64,000 bases of DNA. Origin: Scytonema sp045865695 (lineage in GTDB: Bacteria; Cyanobacteriota; Cyanobacteriia; Cyanobacteriales; Nostocaceae). The stretch is taken from positions 1 through 64,000 of the forward strand of contig NZ_BAACAP010000199.1 of assembly GCF_045865695.1 (NCBI RefSeq), read 5' to 3'. Under the pieces are notes generated by a model. That model worked only from the letters and a program-made list of their open reading frames with translations, was not told the DNA's origin and searched no databases. Below are positions 1-8,114 of the stretch, piece by piece. How positions within the stretch are numbered: the stretch's first letter is position 1; every line of letters begins with the position of its first letter. A program made the position numbers and the translations under genes.

Positions 1-531
1 GGGTTTAATCGTACAACCCAACAGAGGACGACCGTACTTGTTCAGCTTGTCGCGCTCTACTTGAATACCGTGAGGAGGTCCTTGGAATGTCTTCAGGTAA
101 GCAACTGGAATTCGTAAATCTTCTAGACGAAGTGCTTTGAGAGCTTTGAAACCAAATACGTTACCTACAATCGAGGTAAACATATTGGTTACAGAACCTT
201 CTTCAAACAAATCCAGAGGATAAGCAATGTAGGCAATAAATTGATTGTCTTCACCACGAACTGGTTCGATATCGTAACAACGACCCTTGTAACGATCCAG
301 GTCGGTTAACAAATCTGTCCATACAGTTGTCCAGGTACCAGTGGAAGACTCAGCAGCAACAGCAGCGCCTGCCTCTTCAAATGGAACTCCAGGCTGGGGT
401 GTAACGCGGAACGCCGCCAAAATGTCTGTATCTTTTGGAGTGTAATCAGGGGTGTAATATGTTAATCTGTAATCTTTTACCCCAGCTTGATAGCCTGATT
501 TCGACTGAGTCTTCGTTTGAGCGTAAGACAT
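1..531 (-). CDS. rbcL: RuBisCO large subunit, N-terminal part (runs off window)
   Basis: Form I ribulose-1,5-bisphosphate carboxylase/oxygenase large chain, the CO2-fixing enzyme packed in carboxysomes. The reverse strand is open for exactly 177 codons from an ATG at 531 to the window edge. Recognisable segments are KDYRLTYYTPDYTPKDTD near residue 18, GTWTTVWTDLLTDLDRYKGR near residue 65 and GRPLLGCTIKP at the edge, where the catalytic TIKPK loop begins; the remaining ~300 residues lie outside. A purine-rich GGAAGGGAAAGG sits just upstream of the ATG and fits a ribosome binding site. The next upstream gene is divergent, so transcription starts in the 0.5 kb leader on the right. The family call is certain; activity cannot be judged from the part seen. 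Confidence 0.98.
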   Translation of the reverse strand, partial: MSYAQTKTQSKSGYQAGVKDYRLTYYTPDYTPKDTDILAAFRVTPQPGVPFEEAGAAVAAESSTGTWTTVWTDLLTDLDRYKGRCYDIEPVRGEDNQFIAYIAYPLDLFEEGSVTNMFTSIVGNVFGFKALKALRLEDLRIPVAYLKTFQGPPHGIQVERDKLNKYGRPLLGCTIKP

Positions 532-567
532 ACCTTTCCCTTCCAAGAAGTCACTCTTTTTATACCC

Positions 568-751
568 ACAAATCACGTCACGTGCAACTTCCTCTCACTC
601 CTAATTTTCCTTGCTCGTCAAGGATAAATTAGGAAAAACTATGTGTCAGGAGTCACCTCTTGCAGAGAGTCTCTCTTTTCCTGCAACTTATTGACAGAAA
701 GCCCAAGCTGTGGTTAGTGAAAGAGTAACCTTGCACGTCACGTGATTTGTA
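568..751. repeat. Inverted pair of CACGTCACGTG palindromes in the rbcL leader
   Basis: The 20 bases at 568-587 and the reverse complement of 732-751 agree at 19 positions; the only difference is the central base. Each arm is itself a palindrome (CACGT, one base, ACGTG). The arms are 144 bp apart. They could be paired regulator sites for rbcL or the ends of a small transposed element; the sequence does not decide. Confidence 0.6.
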
Positions 752-990
752 ACTTGTCTCACAATATATCAAGAAATCAATAAGTTATTCTTTGAATATT
801 TTTAACTTTTTCATTTAAATTTGTTATTAAATATTTATTTCAACATTTTGTAAAGAATACTTTACAAAGTACATCCAATGATTGTAAAAGGCATCTGGGA
901 ATTGGGGACTAGGGATTGGGGAACTCGGGGCTCCCTCCTTGTTGAGGGGCAATGGGGACTAGGAATTGAGAATTAGAGGTTATTTGTTCT

Positions 991-1028
991 TGGTCACTGG
1001 TCACTGGTTACTGGTCACTGGTCACTGT
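991..1028. repeat. STRR heptamer array (TGGTCAC)n
   Basis: Head-to-tail copies of the heptamer TGGTCAC with one TGGTTAC variant. Such short tandemly repeated repetitive sequences are typical of filamentous cyanobacteria. Other arrays of this heptamer are at 1564-1619, 20322-20360, 31998-32032, 40453-40484 and 52672-52738. Confidence 0.9.
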
Positions 1029-1046
1029 TAAACAACTTAGTGTAAA

Positions 1047-1562
1047 ATGTACATTCCGCAAATTGAAACCCAACGTCTTCTCTTACGGGAATTTCGAGAA
1101 GAAGATCTTGATGCTTATGCCGAGATGTGCGGTGACCCAGAAGTTATGCGTTACATCGGGGCTGGGAAACCATTATCTCGATGGGAGTCGTGGCGCAGTA
1201 TGGCAACAATGCTCGGTCACTGGCAACTCCGTCAGTATGGAATGTGGGCTGTTGAAGAACGTCAAAGTGGTGAAATGATTGGACGGATTGGTTGCTGGAA
1301 ACCAGAAGGTTGGCCGGGATTTGAGATTGGTTGGACTTTGCGAAGACAGTATTGGGGATGTGGTTTTGCTACAGAAGGTGCAACAGCAGCAATGGATTAT
1401 GCTTTCAACGTGCTACAGCAATCTCATGTCATAAGTTTGATTCGTCCGCAAAACATAGCTTCTATACGGGTTGCCGAAAAGTTAGGGGAAAAATTGGAAG
1501 GCACAACAGAAATCTTTGGAAGTGAAGCAGTAATTTACGGCATCAGTCGAGAAGATTGGTAA
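1047..1562 (+). CDS. GNAT family N-acetyltransferase (RimJ/RimL-like)
   Basis: Predicted acetyl-CoA dependent N-acetyltransferase of 171 residues, a normal length for the GNAT fold; cytoplasmic. The N-terminus IETQRLLLREFREEDLDAY is the typical beta1-alpha1 of the RimJ/RimL-like group. The acetyl-CoA binding strand and loop read RRQYWGCGFATEGA (about residues 95-108), followed by NIASIRVAEKLG (about 136-147), the conserved Asn-x-x-S helix of this group. The substrate (protein N-terminus, antibiotic or small amine) cannot be told. The gene stands alone between two STRR arrays, and its upstream array ends about 20 bp before the ATG, so any promoter lies close to or within the repeats. Confidence 0.85.
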   Translation: MYIPQIETQRLLLREFREEDLDAYAEMCGDPEVMRYIGAGKPLSRWESWRSMATMLGHWQLRQYGMWAVEERQSGEMIGRIGCWKPEGWPGFEIGWTLRRQYWGCGFATEGATAAMDYAFNVLQQSHVISLIRPQNIASIRVAEKLGEKLEGTTEIFGSEAVIYGISREDW

Positions 1563-1563
1563 G

Positions 1564-1619
1564 TCATTGGTCACTGGTCACTGGTCACTGGTCACTGGTC
1601 ACTGGTTACTGCTCACTGT
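1564..1619. repeat. STRR heptamer array (TGGTCAC)n
   Basis: About eight tandem TGGTCAC-type units with a few variants, starting directly after the GNAT stop codon. With the array at 991-1028 it brackets that gene. Confidence 0.9.
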
Positions 1620-1748
1620 TAAAAAAATACCACCTGTGGGAATACTGAGTTTAACCCAAAGCTTATTCAAAGAAAGGGAGTGGGGAATAGGGGTGCATAT
1701 GTCTTTTTCCCATTCCCTTGAGGAAACTGTTTTAAAGGAAGTGTAACC

Positions 1749-2876
1749 GTGGTGTTTCTTTGCAAGCGTACTCGTTTATCGATCAGTTCTATCCTTTTAG
1801 GGTTTGTAGTATTGCCAAATCTAACTCATGTAGCTATGGCAATTCCTGCAACTGCCCATAAAACTGATAGTCAAAATCTCTTAGCTCAAAAAATTCTAAA
1901 TGTAGATCCATCTGAATTAACTCCAGCTTACCCACCTTCTGCACCACCACCCCGACAAGATCCATTACCTGATGAACGGCAACTGCAAGAACGTTTGCAA
2001 GACACTGACTATCGTATCAACGCTTTACAACAAGATGTTACGGGTAACCTCTGGGTTGGTTCTTGGCGAGGATTGTCGCGTATTGACCCGAACACTGGCA
2101 ATATTTTAACTCGGGTCAGTTTGCCCAATGTAACAATTGGTGCGATCGCTCAAGATAAAGTAGGGCGTTTGTGGGTAGGAACCTACGAGGGTTTGCAGAG
2201 AGTTGACATTCGCAGTGGTGAAATTACAGCACAGAATTTATTTTTGCCGTCCAAACGGGTGTTATCTTTATTAGTTGATAAACGCGGCTACTTGTGGACT
2301 GGAACAGATACTGGCTTAGCCCTAGTCAGTCCCGACCGAGGCTTAATCATGACCACTTTAAAGAACCTACCTGGCGTCAGTGGTAATGCCATGACTTTAG
2401 ATGCCGAAGGTCAACTTTGGGTTGGTACTCTTGATGGTGTGGTACGTGTTAATACTGCCAATGCTTACATCATGAAGCGGATTAATAATTTACCAGGCAC
2501 AACTGTACAAGCTTTAGCCATTAGCCCAGAAGGATTAATTTGGGCTGGAATGCCAAACAACTTGTTAGTTATCAACCCAAAGACTGGTATGGTTTTGAGG
2601 TCAGTCGCTCGCTTACGCGGACGTAACGTAACCGCCGTGCGTTTTGCTAAAGATGGAAGTGTTTGGGTTGGTACTGATAACGGTTTGCTACGATTAAACC
2701 CATACACTGGAGGACTTTTAGACGAAATTCCCGGTCTTCCCTCTAGCCGCGTCCTCAGCATTGCTCCTGATATCGGTAATAAATTATGGATTGGTACTAG
2801 TGAAGGACTAGCTTGGTTGATGCCAAAAATGGAAAAGGCACAACCTCATCTTGCTTTTACTCGCGCTGTTAAGTAG
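1749..2876 (+). CDS. Exported beta-propeller protein with two-component-regulator-type repeats
   Basis: Likely periplasmic or lipoprotein-like sensor scaffold; the precise role is unknown. An N-terminal hydrophobic segment (about residues 8-31, ending near THVAMA) looks like a signal peptide. A proline-rich linker (PAYPPSAPPPRQDP) leads to about seven repeats with the pattern LWVGTxxGLxxV/I (GNLWVGSWRGLSRI, GRLWVGTYEGLQRV, GYLWTGTDTGLALV, GQLWVGTLDGVVRV, GLIWAGMPNNLLVI, GSVWVGTDNGLLRL, NKLWIGTSEGLAWL). That is the Reg_prop repeat known from hybrid two-component sensors, but no kinase or membrane domain follows, so this is a free-standing propeller. The start is GTG at 1749, chosen because AAGGAAG lies 7-8 bp upstream. 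It is followed at once by a GGGGCAT heptamer array. Confidence 0.8.
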   Translation: MVFLCKRTRLSISSILLGFVVLPNLTHVAMAIPATAHKTDSQNLLAQKILNVDPSELTPAYPPSAPPPRQDPLPDERQLQERLQDTDYRINALQQDVTGNLWVGSWRGLSRIDPNTGNILTRVSLPNVTIGAIAQDKVGRLWVGTYEGLQRVDIRSGEITAQNLFLPSKRVLSLLVDKRGYLWTGTDTGLALVSPDRGLIMTTLKNLPGVSGNAMTLDAEGQLWVGTLDGVVRVNTANAYIMKRINNLPGTTVQALAISPEGLIWAGMPNNLLVINPKTGMVLRSVARLRGRNVTAVRFAKDGSVWVGTDNGLLRLNPYTGGLLDEIPGLPSSRVLSIAPDIGNKLWIGTSEGLAWLMPKMEKAQPHLAFTRAVK

Positions 2877-2903
2877 GGCATGGGGCATGGGGCATGGGGC
2901 ATA
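2876..2903. repeat. STRR heptamer array (GGGGCAT)n
   Basis: Four tandem GGGGCAT units immediately after the propeller gene. A reverse-complement version of the heptamer is at 36602-36620. Confidence 0.8.
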
Positions 2904-2954
2904 GAGCATTGTCAAAACTCCTTGAATTCCTCTGCCCATTGCCCATCATTCACT

Positions 2955-3341
2955 TTAATGACCTTGGTCTTTTTCTCTCTCTATTTTTCGACGAATCTTT
3001 TCTTCTATTTCTTTCTCTATTTCCTGACAAATTTTTTCTTCTAGTTCCGTCTCAATTTCCTGACGAAGCCGTGCCTTCAATGCTTGCTCTTCTTGTATCT
3101 CTTTTTGTCTTCGCTGCTCGTAGTCTAATTCTGCTCTCTTCTTCATCACTTCTTCAGCTATCCGAAGATTTTCCTCTATTGGGACACCTTCTGGAGTACA
3201 TAACGGAGGATACCACGTTGCTTTTGAGTCAGAAGGATTGCGGCGACTAAATAGGATACGGATTGCCTCATCATCATCTCGATGTGCAAGCACATAAGCT
3301 TTGAGTTCGGCTCTACTCATTTCATGAAAATTCGGTTTCAT
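2955..3341 (-). CDS. Small DUF6887-like protein with charged coiled coil
   Basis: Protein of 128 residues of unknown function. The N-terminus MKPNFHEMSRAELKAYVLAH followed by RDDDEAIRILFSRR matches what I recall of the cyanobacterial DUF6887 family (small proteins, often encoded as pairs or near toxin-antitoxin-like genes). Residues ~60-128 are an unusually long run of Glu/Lys/Arg heptads (EEVMKKRAELDYEQRRQKEI and EIEKEIEEKIRRKIEREKD), a predicted coiled coil that is not usual for the short family members. The ATG at 3341 is the only good start. Family assignment is from memory and moderate; a biochemical role is not known to me. Confidence 0.6.
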   Translation of the reverse strand: MKPNFHEMSRAELKAYVLAHRDDDEAIRILFSRRNPSDSKATWYPPLCTPEGVPIEENLRIAEEVMKKRAELDYEQRRQKEIQEEQALKARLRQEIETELEEKICQEIEKEIEEKIRRKIEREKDQGH

Positions 3342-3440
3342 CTAAAAATCTCCAAAATCCATTGGAGGCTACGATAATTTCAAGCTCATCGTTTTTCCAA
3401 CTTTTTTGGCTGCTTTTTTCCTATTTTTACGCAAAACACT

Positions 3441-3495
3441 GTAGGTAGGGCAATGCCAACCAAAAGATTTTGTGGTGGGCATTGCCCACCCTACG
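3441..3495. repeat. Dispersed inverted repeat (GTAGGGTGGGCAATGCCCACC family)
   Basis: GTAGGTAGGGCAATGCC at the left and GGGCATTGCCCACCCTAC at the right form an imperfect hairpin. Related copies occur at 5752-5836, 19319-19342, 48817-48868, 48986-49003, 54012-54094 and 60577-60640, always in intergenic DNA. Confidence 0.75.
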
Positions 3496-3600
3496 TGTAT
3501 TTCTCTGTTACCCTGAATAAAAGTAAAATTTTACACTATTAGAAGACAATTTTCTAGTGTTGAGTAATAATTAACCTATCCTTAGACAGATGCATATCCC

Positions 3601-5745
3601 ATGATATGTTGCCTTAATTCCTCGTGTCATAATCCACTCTGTTCTGACAGTACACAATTTTGCCCCAAGTGCGGAACTCCCTTAAGAGTGTTGAGAAATC
3701 GCTATCGCCCAATTCAGTCGTTGGGCGGCGGCGGCTTTGGGAAAACTTACTTGGCACTTGACACTGATAAACTCAACGAAAAATGTGTTATCAAGCAATT
3801 TGCGCCTCAAGCACAGGGAACGGGTGCTATTCAGAAGGCAACAGAACTTTTTGAACAAGAAGCAATGCGACTGCAACAATTAGGGGAACATCCACAAATT
3901 CCTACGTTGTTTGCATATTTTGAAGAAGATAAACGTTTGTATCTGGTGCAGCAATTTATTGATGGTGAGAATTTATTGGATGAGTTGAAACAGGAAGGAA
4001 CGTATGGCGAGGAAAAATTACGAGAATTATTATTAAATGTTCTCAACATCCTTACTGTGGTTCATGAATATAAAGTTATTCACAGAGATATCAAACTCCA
4101 AAACATTTTGCGTCGCAAATCTCCCTCGTTGATTAGAGGAGGACAAGGGTATATATTCCTGATTGATTTTGGTGCTTCCAAGCAGTTAACTGAGAAAGTG
4201 ATGACTCAACCAGGAACAACGATTGGTTCCTTTGGTTATGCCCCACTCGAACAAATGCAAGATGGGGAAGCATATCCGGCAAGCGATTTATTTAGTTTGG
4301 GGGCAACATGCTTTCACTTACTGACAGGGATAGCCCCTTGGGAATTGTGGAAGCAACAGGGTTTTGGGTGGGTCACGAGTTGGCGACAATACTTGCGTCA
4401 ACCTATAAGTCAGGAATTAGCGCATATTTTAGATACTCTGTTGCAACCAAACCATGAGCAACGCTATCAGTCAGCAGAGGCGGCTTTGCAAGATTTAAAG
4501 TTGGATTATCAAATTCCTATTTCTGAAGCCCCACCACCTACGGCAACTTATTACTCTCAACCTTCACCCATACCAACTGAACCTTCTCCTCCAACAGCAA
4601 CTTATCATTCTCAGCCTTCACTCGTTCCAATTGAAATCCTACCAACAGAAGCAAGCAACAGCATTCCGCTTGCTACGCATAAATCAGATAAGGAAAAATG
4701 CTTAGAACCCTCGCTACCTTCAGTTGTAGATAAATTTAGACAGAAAAATAAATTCCAACATCCCTTAATAGTGAGTAGTGCAATTCTGTTGATGGGTTTT
4801 GGAGGATACGGAATGTGGCAAATAACAACTCATCTTCCAAGCACTACTCTTGCCTATGAAAAATTGTCACTTGCTAATAGTTTGATTGGGCATAATGATT
4901 GGGTAAGTTCCGTTGCTATTAGTCCTGATGGGCAAACTTTGGTGAGTGGAAGTGGCGATAGAAGTATCAAAATTTGGAATTTGCGAACGGGTGGGATAAA
5001 AACTTCTTTAAATGGTCATGCAGATGGAGTTTCTTCTGTTGCGATCGCACCAGATAGCAAAACTTTAGTTAGTGGAAGTAAAGATGGTACTATCAAAGTT
5101 TGGGATTTGCAAACACCGGGGTTAAAAAGCACGCTCACCGGGCATAAGGACAGTGTAAATTTTGTGGCGATCGCACCAAACGGAAAGACTTTAGCCAGTG
5201 CAAGTGCAGATAAAACTATCAAAATTTGGGATTTAGAAACAGGGAAGTTAATCAATACTCTAGGCGAACACGATAAATCTGTATGGCGAGTTGCATTTAG
5301 TCCAGACGGGCAAACTTTAGCGAGTGGAAGTTACGACAACACCATCAATATTTGGAATTTAAAACCACCATCGTTAAAAGCAGTCTTTACCGGGCATACT
5401 AATTTGATTTATTCCCTTGTATTCAGTCTAGATGGAAAAACGTTGGTGAGTGGAAGTGCAGACAAAAGTATTAAAGTTTGGGATTGGCAAACAGGTAAGT
5501 TAAAGAATACTCTAAATTGGCACAAATATGGTGTGACATCCGTAGCGATTAGCCCGAATGGGAAGACTCTCTTTAGCGGTAGTTATGACGATACAATCAA
5601 AATTTGGGATTTAAAAACAGGCGAGCTTGAAAATACACTCAAAGGTCATGAAGATTTGGTTTTGACTTTAGCGATTAGCCCTGATGGTAAAACTTTAGTC
5701 AGTGGAAGTACAGATAAAACAATTAAGATTTGGCGTTTGCCATAA
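3601..5745 (+). CDS. Serine/threonine protein kinase with zinc ribbon and WD40 repeats
   Basis: Membrane-anchored Hanks-type kinase of 714 residues. Order of parts: a four-cysteine zinc ribbon (CxxxxC at 9/14 and CPKC at 21-24); kinase domain from about residue 34 with glycine loop LGGGGFGKTYLA, VIKQF as the ATP-binding lysine strand, HRDIKLQN catalytic loop near 160 and DFG in FLIDFGASKQL; a Pro/Thr/Ser-rich linker (300-345); one transmembrane helix near 388-408; and seven WD40 repeats (about 420-714), each with a GH or H dipeptide and ending in IKIWxL or a variant. The architecture suggests a cytoplasmic kinase and a propeller on the other side of the membrane that senses or docks partners. 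Ligands and substrates are unknown. The catalytic motifs are complete, so activity is expected. Confidence 0.93.
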   Translation: MICCLNSSCHNPLCSDSTQFCPKCGTPLRVLRNRYRPIQSLGGGGFGKTYLALDTDKLNEKCVIKQFAPQAQGTGAIQKATELFEQEAMRLQQLGEHPQIPTLFAYFEEDKRLYLVQQFIDGENLLDELKQEGTYGEEKLRELLLNVLNILTVVHEYKVIHRDIKLQNILRRKSPSLIRGGQGYIFLIDFGASKQLTEKVMTQPGTTIGSFGYAPLEQMQDGEAYPASDLFSLGATCFHLLTGIAPWELWKQQGFGWVTSWRQYLRQPISQELAHILDTLLQPNHEQRYQSAEAALQDLKLDYQIPISEAPPPTATYYSQPSPIPTEPSPPTATYHSQPSLVPIEILPTEASNSIPLATHKSDKEKCLEPSLPSVVDKFRQKNKFQHPLIVSSAILLMGFGGYGMWQITTHLPSTTLAYEKLSLANSLIGHNDWVSSVAISPDGQTLVSGSGDRSIKIWNLRTGGIKTSLNGHADGVSSVAIAPDSKTLVSGSKDGTIKVWDLQTPGLKSTLTGHKDSVNFVAIAPNGKTLASASADKTIKIWDLETGKLINTLGEHDKSVWRVAFSPDGQTLASGSYDNTINIWNLKPPSLKAVFTGHTNLIYSLVFSLDGKTLVSGSADKSIKVWDWQTGKLKNTLNWHKYGVTSVAISPNGKTLFSGSYDDTIKIWDLKTGELENTLKGHEDLVLTLAISPDGKTLVSGSTDKTIKIWRLP

Positions 5746-5751
5746 AACATT

Positions 5752-5836
5752 ACTCCCTTTAGGCTCTAAAATTATCGCTCCTTGTAGGTAGGGCTATGCC
5801 ACACAATAGCAAATGGTGGGTATTGCCCACCCTACG
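5752..5836. repeat. MITE-like element (ACTCCCTTT...GCTCTAAAATTA end plus GGGTGGGCAATGCC hairpin)
   Basis: Begins TACTCCCTTTAGGCTCTAAA, contains GTAGGTAGGGCTATGCCACA and ends with GGTATTGCCCACCCTACG. It lies 7 bp after the kinase gene. The same composition recurs at 54012-54094 and 60577-60640 in the opposite orientation, and at 48952-49049. Confidence 0.7.
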
Positions 5837-5892
5837 TATTTTATTTTATACTTTATTATCTTCTGCCTTCCCACCTTTGTTGTGACTTATTA

Positions 5893-6561
5893 TCAACCTG
5901 AAGTTTTAGGCATTGCTGCTGTAATTTCACGAAGCAACTTCACTTGCCAGTAAGGTACAGGAGCAAGTAAAATAGTGCCTGTTCCTTCAAAAGTACTTAC
6001 CAAAAACTCACCAGAAGTCATCGAACCTAAAATGGATTTGGTTGCTTTCTCAACGCGGTAATTTAGTGTATTGGTACGAGCGATCGCAAAATTACCATCA
6101 ACCACCAAACGGTCATTTTGCAATTGAACCACCTCCACAGGTCCCTGTGCCATCATAACCACTTGACCCCTACCTTTGACTTTTGTTTGAAACAAGCCTT
6201 CACCGCCAATCAACCCAGATAGGAGTTTATTGCGCTCAACCCCGACTTCTACATTACCATCACTTGCCCAATACGCTCCGCTATCTAGAATCCACTCTGT
6301 ACCGTTCAATTCCATAATATGGAATCCAGATAAAGAAGGCTCCAAATATAATTCTCCAGTACCTGTATAAGTCGGGCGAAAAATATTTTCACCAGTTGCT
6401 AAAGATTTCAAAAAACCACCTGCTGAAGGTGTTTTAGATTGCATGGTAATGTTGCCACGCATATAGTACAAAGCACCAGATTCCGTTCGTACTGTTTCGT
6501 TTTGTAAAATTGCCTTGACTAAGCGCAAGCCTTCCTTTTCTATAACTTCAAAAATTGCCAT
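5893..6561 (-). CDS. AIM24 family protein
   Basis: Protein of 222 residues from the AIM24 (formerly DUF124) family, whose members fold as a beta-rich trimer or double-psi-like barrel. The bacterial function is poorly known, and the yeast relative affects mitochondrial inner-membrane organisation. Seen here: repeated glycine-rich beta motifs GALYYMRGNITM, GTGELYLEPS, GEGLFQTKVKGRGQVVMMAQGPVE, DGNFAIARTNTLNYRVE and GTGTILLAPVP, which are hallmarks of the family. No signal peptide or membrane segment. It lies 27 bp downstream of the acyltransferase gene on the same strand, so the two may be one transcript; a functional link is not established. Confidence 0.85.
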   Translation of the reverse strand: MAIFEVIEKEGLRLVKAILQNETVRTESGALYYMRGNITMQSKTPSAGGFLKSLATGENIFRPTYTGTGELYLEPSLSGFHIMELNGTEWILDSGAYWASDGNVEVGVERNKLLSGLIGGEGLFQTKVKGRGQVVMMAQGPVEVVQLQNDRLVVDGNFAIARTNTLNYRVEKATKSILGSMTSGEFLVSTFEGTGTILLAPVPYWQVKLLREITAAMPKTSG

Positions 6562-6588
6562 TGTTAACCCGTTCAGAAATACTAACTA

Positions 6589-7752
6589 CTAAGTACTAAC
6601 ATTTTTCTTTAAAAAATTAGACATAAATGGTCGTTCAAATGCTAAGTAAAACAAGTAAGCTATTAGTACTGATAGTGGTACAGCTACTAAATAAAATGTA
6701 GTTAGAAAGGTAACTGGTGATAATCGAAGGTTGAGTAAAAAATTCCCTACTACTGTTACGATCGCGCCATGAGTGAGGTAGAGACTGTAGGAAAAACCTC
6801 CTAGTACAACTAGCCAACGAGTTTCAAAAAGTCGTAAAACGAAGGGTTGATTTTTTCCTAACATAATGCAATTGGTGCAATAAATCAACAAACAAGCAGT
6901 TGCTAACGCACAAAAGCTATCACTAATCCATTCATCCAACCCTAGTTTTTGCCACTCTGTTATAAAGGCAAACACAGCGAACACGATCGCCAACCAATCC
7001 CAACGTAAAGATTTTCTTAATTTGATTAACTTAGGTTTATGAGAAAATCCAATATCTGAGGCTACCATTCCTAGAGCAAATAAGCCTAAAAACCAGGAGT
7101 GGGCTGCATCAAATCCTTTCACAAAGTAGAACGGTGCTAGACCAATTAAGTAAGCAACGAGAACTGTTAAGAATAAATTGAAACGCCTCCAAACAGGTAT
7201 CAATAATAGAGGAAACAAAAAATAGATCTGCCACTCAACAGCAACACTCCACATTGGTGAATTAATAGAACCAAGTGTAGAGCGACTGAAATTGTGAATG
7301 AGTAGGAGATGAGTGAAGACATCCTTGAAAGAAAACATTGGATGAAACTCTCCATAATCAGGAGATTCATGCCATGAAAAAATGGAAAACTTATTTAACT
7401 GTACTATTAAAACTCCTAATATTAAGCTAAATACAAGGGCTATATAGTAGGGCGGTAAAATTCTTTGCGAGCGCTTTTTAAAATATTTCAGCCAGCCTCC
7501 TGATAAACAACCACTTTGCGAACGAACTACGGGTAGCATTAAAACGTAACCGGAAAGAACAATGAAAACGACAACAGCAAAATGACCATATCGCAAAACT
7601 TTTCCTACTAGTAGTAAAAAGACTGGAAGTTCATCTCCCATGTATCGATGTATATGAAACAGCATAACGTATAAAGCTGCTAGTCCGCGCAAGCCATCTA
7701 AGTAATAAAGATGTAGCCTTTCGGTAGTTTTACCTGATAACGATACTTGCAT
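6589..7752 (-). CDS. Membrane acyltransferase, acyltransferase 3 family
   Basis: Integral membrane O-acyltransferase (AT3 family, as in OafA/NodX), about 387 residues with roughly ten hydrophobic helices. It would transfer acetyl or similar groups to exported sugars or glycolipids. The family signature is present: LDGLRGLAALYVMLFHIHRY at the N-terminus with the conserved His, RSQRILPPYYIALVFSL after helix 2, and SVAVEWQIYFLFPLLL in the middle. The reading frame is open back to an ATG at 7809, but the first ~9 residues from there fall inside a MITE-like repeat (7782-7875). The ATG at 7752 (MQVSLSGKTTERLHLYYLDG) places the conserved domain at the normal distance, so it is preferred. Substrate unknown. 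Confidence 0.85.
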   Translation of the reverse strand: MQVSLSGKTTERLHLYYLDGLRGLAALYVMLFHIHRYMGDELPVFLLLVGKVLRYGHFAVVVFIVLSGYVLMLPVVRSQSGCLSGGWLKYFKKRSQRILPPYYIALVFSLILGVLIVQLNKFSIFSWHESPDYGEFHPMFSFKDVFTHLLLIHNFSRSTLGSINSPMWSVAVEWQIYFLFPLLLIPVWRRFNLFLTVLVAYLIGLAPFYFVKGFDAAHSWFLGLFALGMVASDIGFSHKPKLIKLRKSLRWDWLAIVFAVFAFITEWQKLGLDEWISDSFCALATACLLIYCTNCIMLGKNQPFVLRLFETRWLVVLGGFSYSLYLTHGAIVTVVGNFLLNLRLSPVTFLTTFYLVAVPLSVLIAYLFYLAFERPFMSNFLKKNVST

Positions 7753-7781
7753 TTCAAGTCCTAGAAAATATGAGAATTCTT

Positions 7782-7875
7782 TTACTCCCTTTCCGCTCGA
7801 AAATTCCACTCAACTTATAGGGTGGTCAATGCCTTCCTATTTCCATAGGTAATCTTCTGGTGAGAAGGGAATAAT
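7782..7875. repeat. MITE (about 95 bp) at the 5' side of the acyltransferase gene
   Basis: Ends TACTCCCTTTCCGCTCGAAA and AATCTTCTGGTGAGAAGGGA are partly inverted to each other. The same two ends and the same length are seen at 48952-49049. The core GGGTGGTCAATGCC resembles the GTAGGGTGGGCAATGCC repeats. It occupies the likely promoter of the acyltransferase gene. Confidence 0.65.
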
Positions 7876-8114
7876 ATCTGACTGATTCTCAAATTAGCAG
7901 TCAGTAGATGAATTAGTTATTTAAGTACATTAGAAATTTTTTTTCAAAAATAGTATAAAGAAATCAAAAAGAAAAATAAAGTTTTCTTAAAAGCTTATTT
8001 TATACAAAATTTTTAATGTTGGTATTTTCACTATTTTCACGCTATACCTACATCTACAGATCGACACAGAGTATTATAGATGCAGCAAAAGATACATAAT
8101 TCAATATTCCTTTC
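7876..8114. other. Intergenic, AT-rich, no gene seen
   Basis: About 240 bases between the MITE and the end of ureG. The sequence is AT-rich with poly-A/T runs; no open frame, tRNA or convincing terminator was found. Confidence 0.5.

Larger units (their letters stand above)
532..1046. promoter_or_regulatory. rbcL leader and promoter region
   Basis: About 515 bases without a gene between divergent rbcL and the GNAT gene. It must carry the rbcL promoter and leader. Two inverted 20-bp copies of a CACGTCACGTG-centred motif lie at 568-587 and 732-751, and a smaller palindrome AGAGAG-T-CTCTCT is at 664-676. The right part (about 895-1028) is filled by G-rich and TGGTCAC heptamer repeats. Confidence 0.6.
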
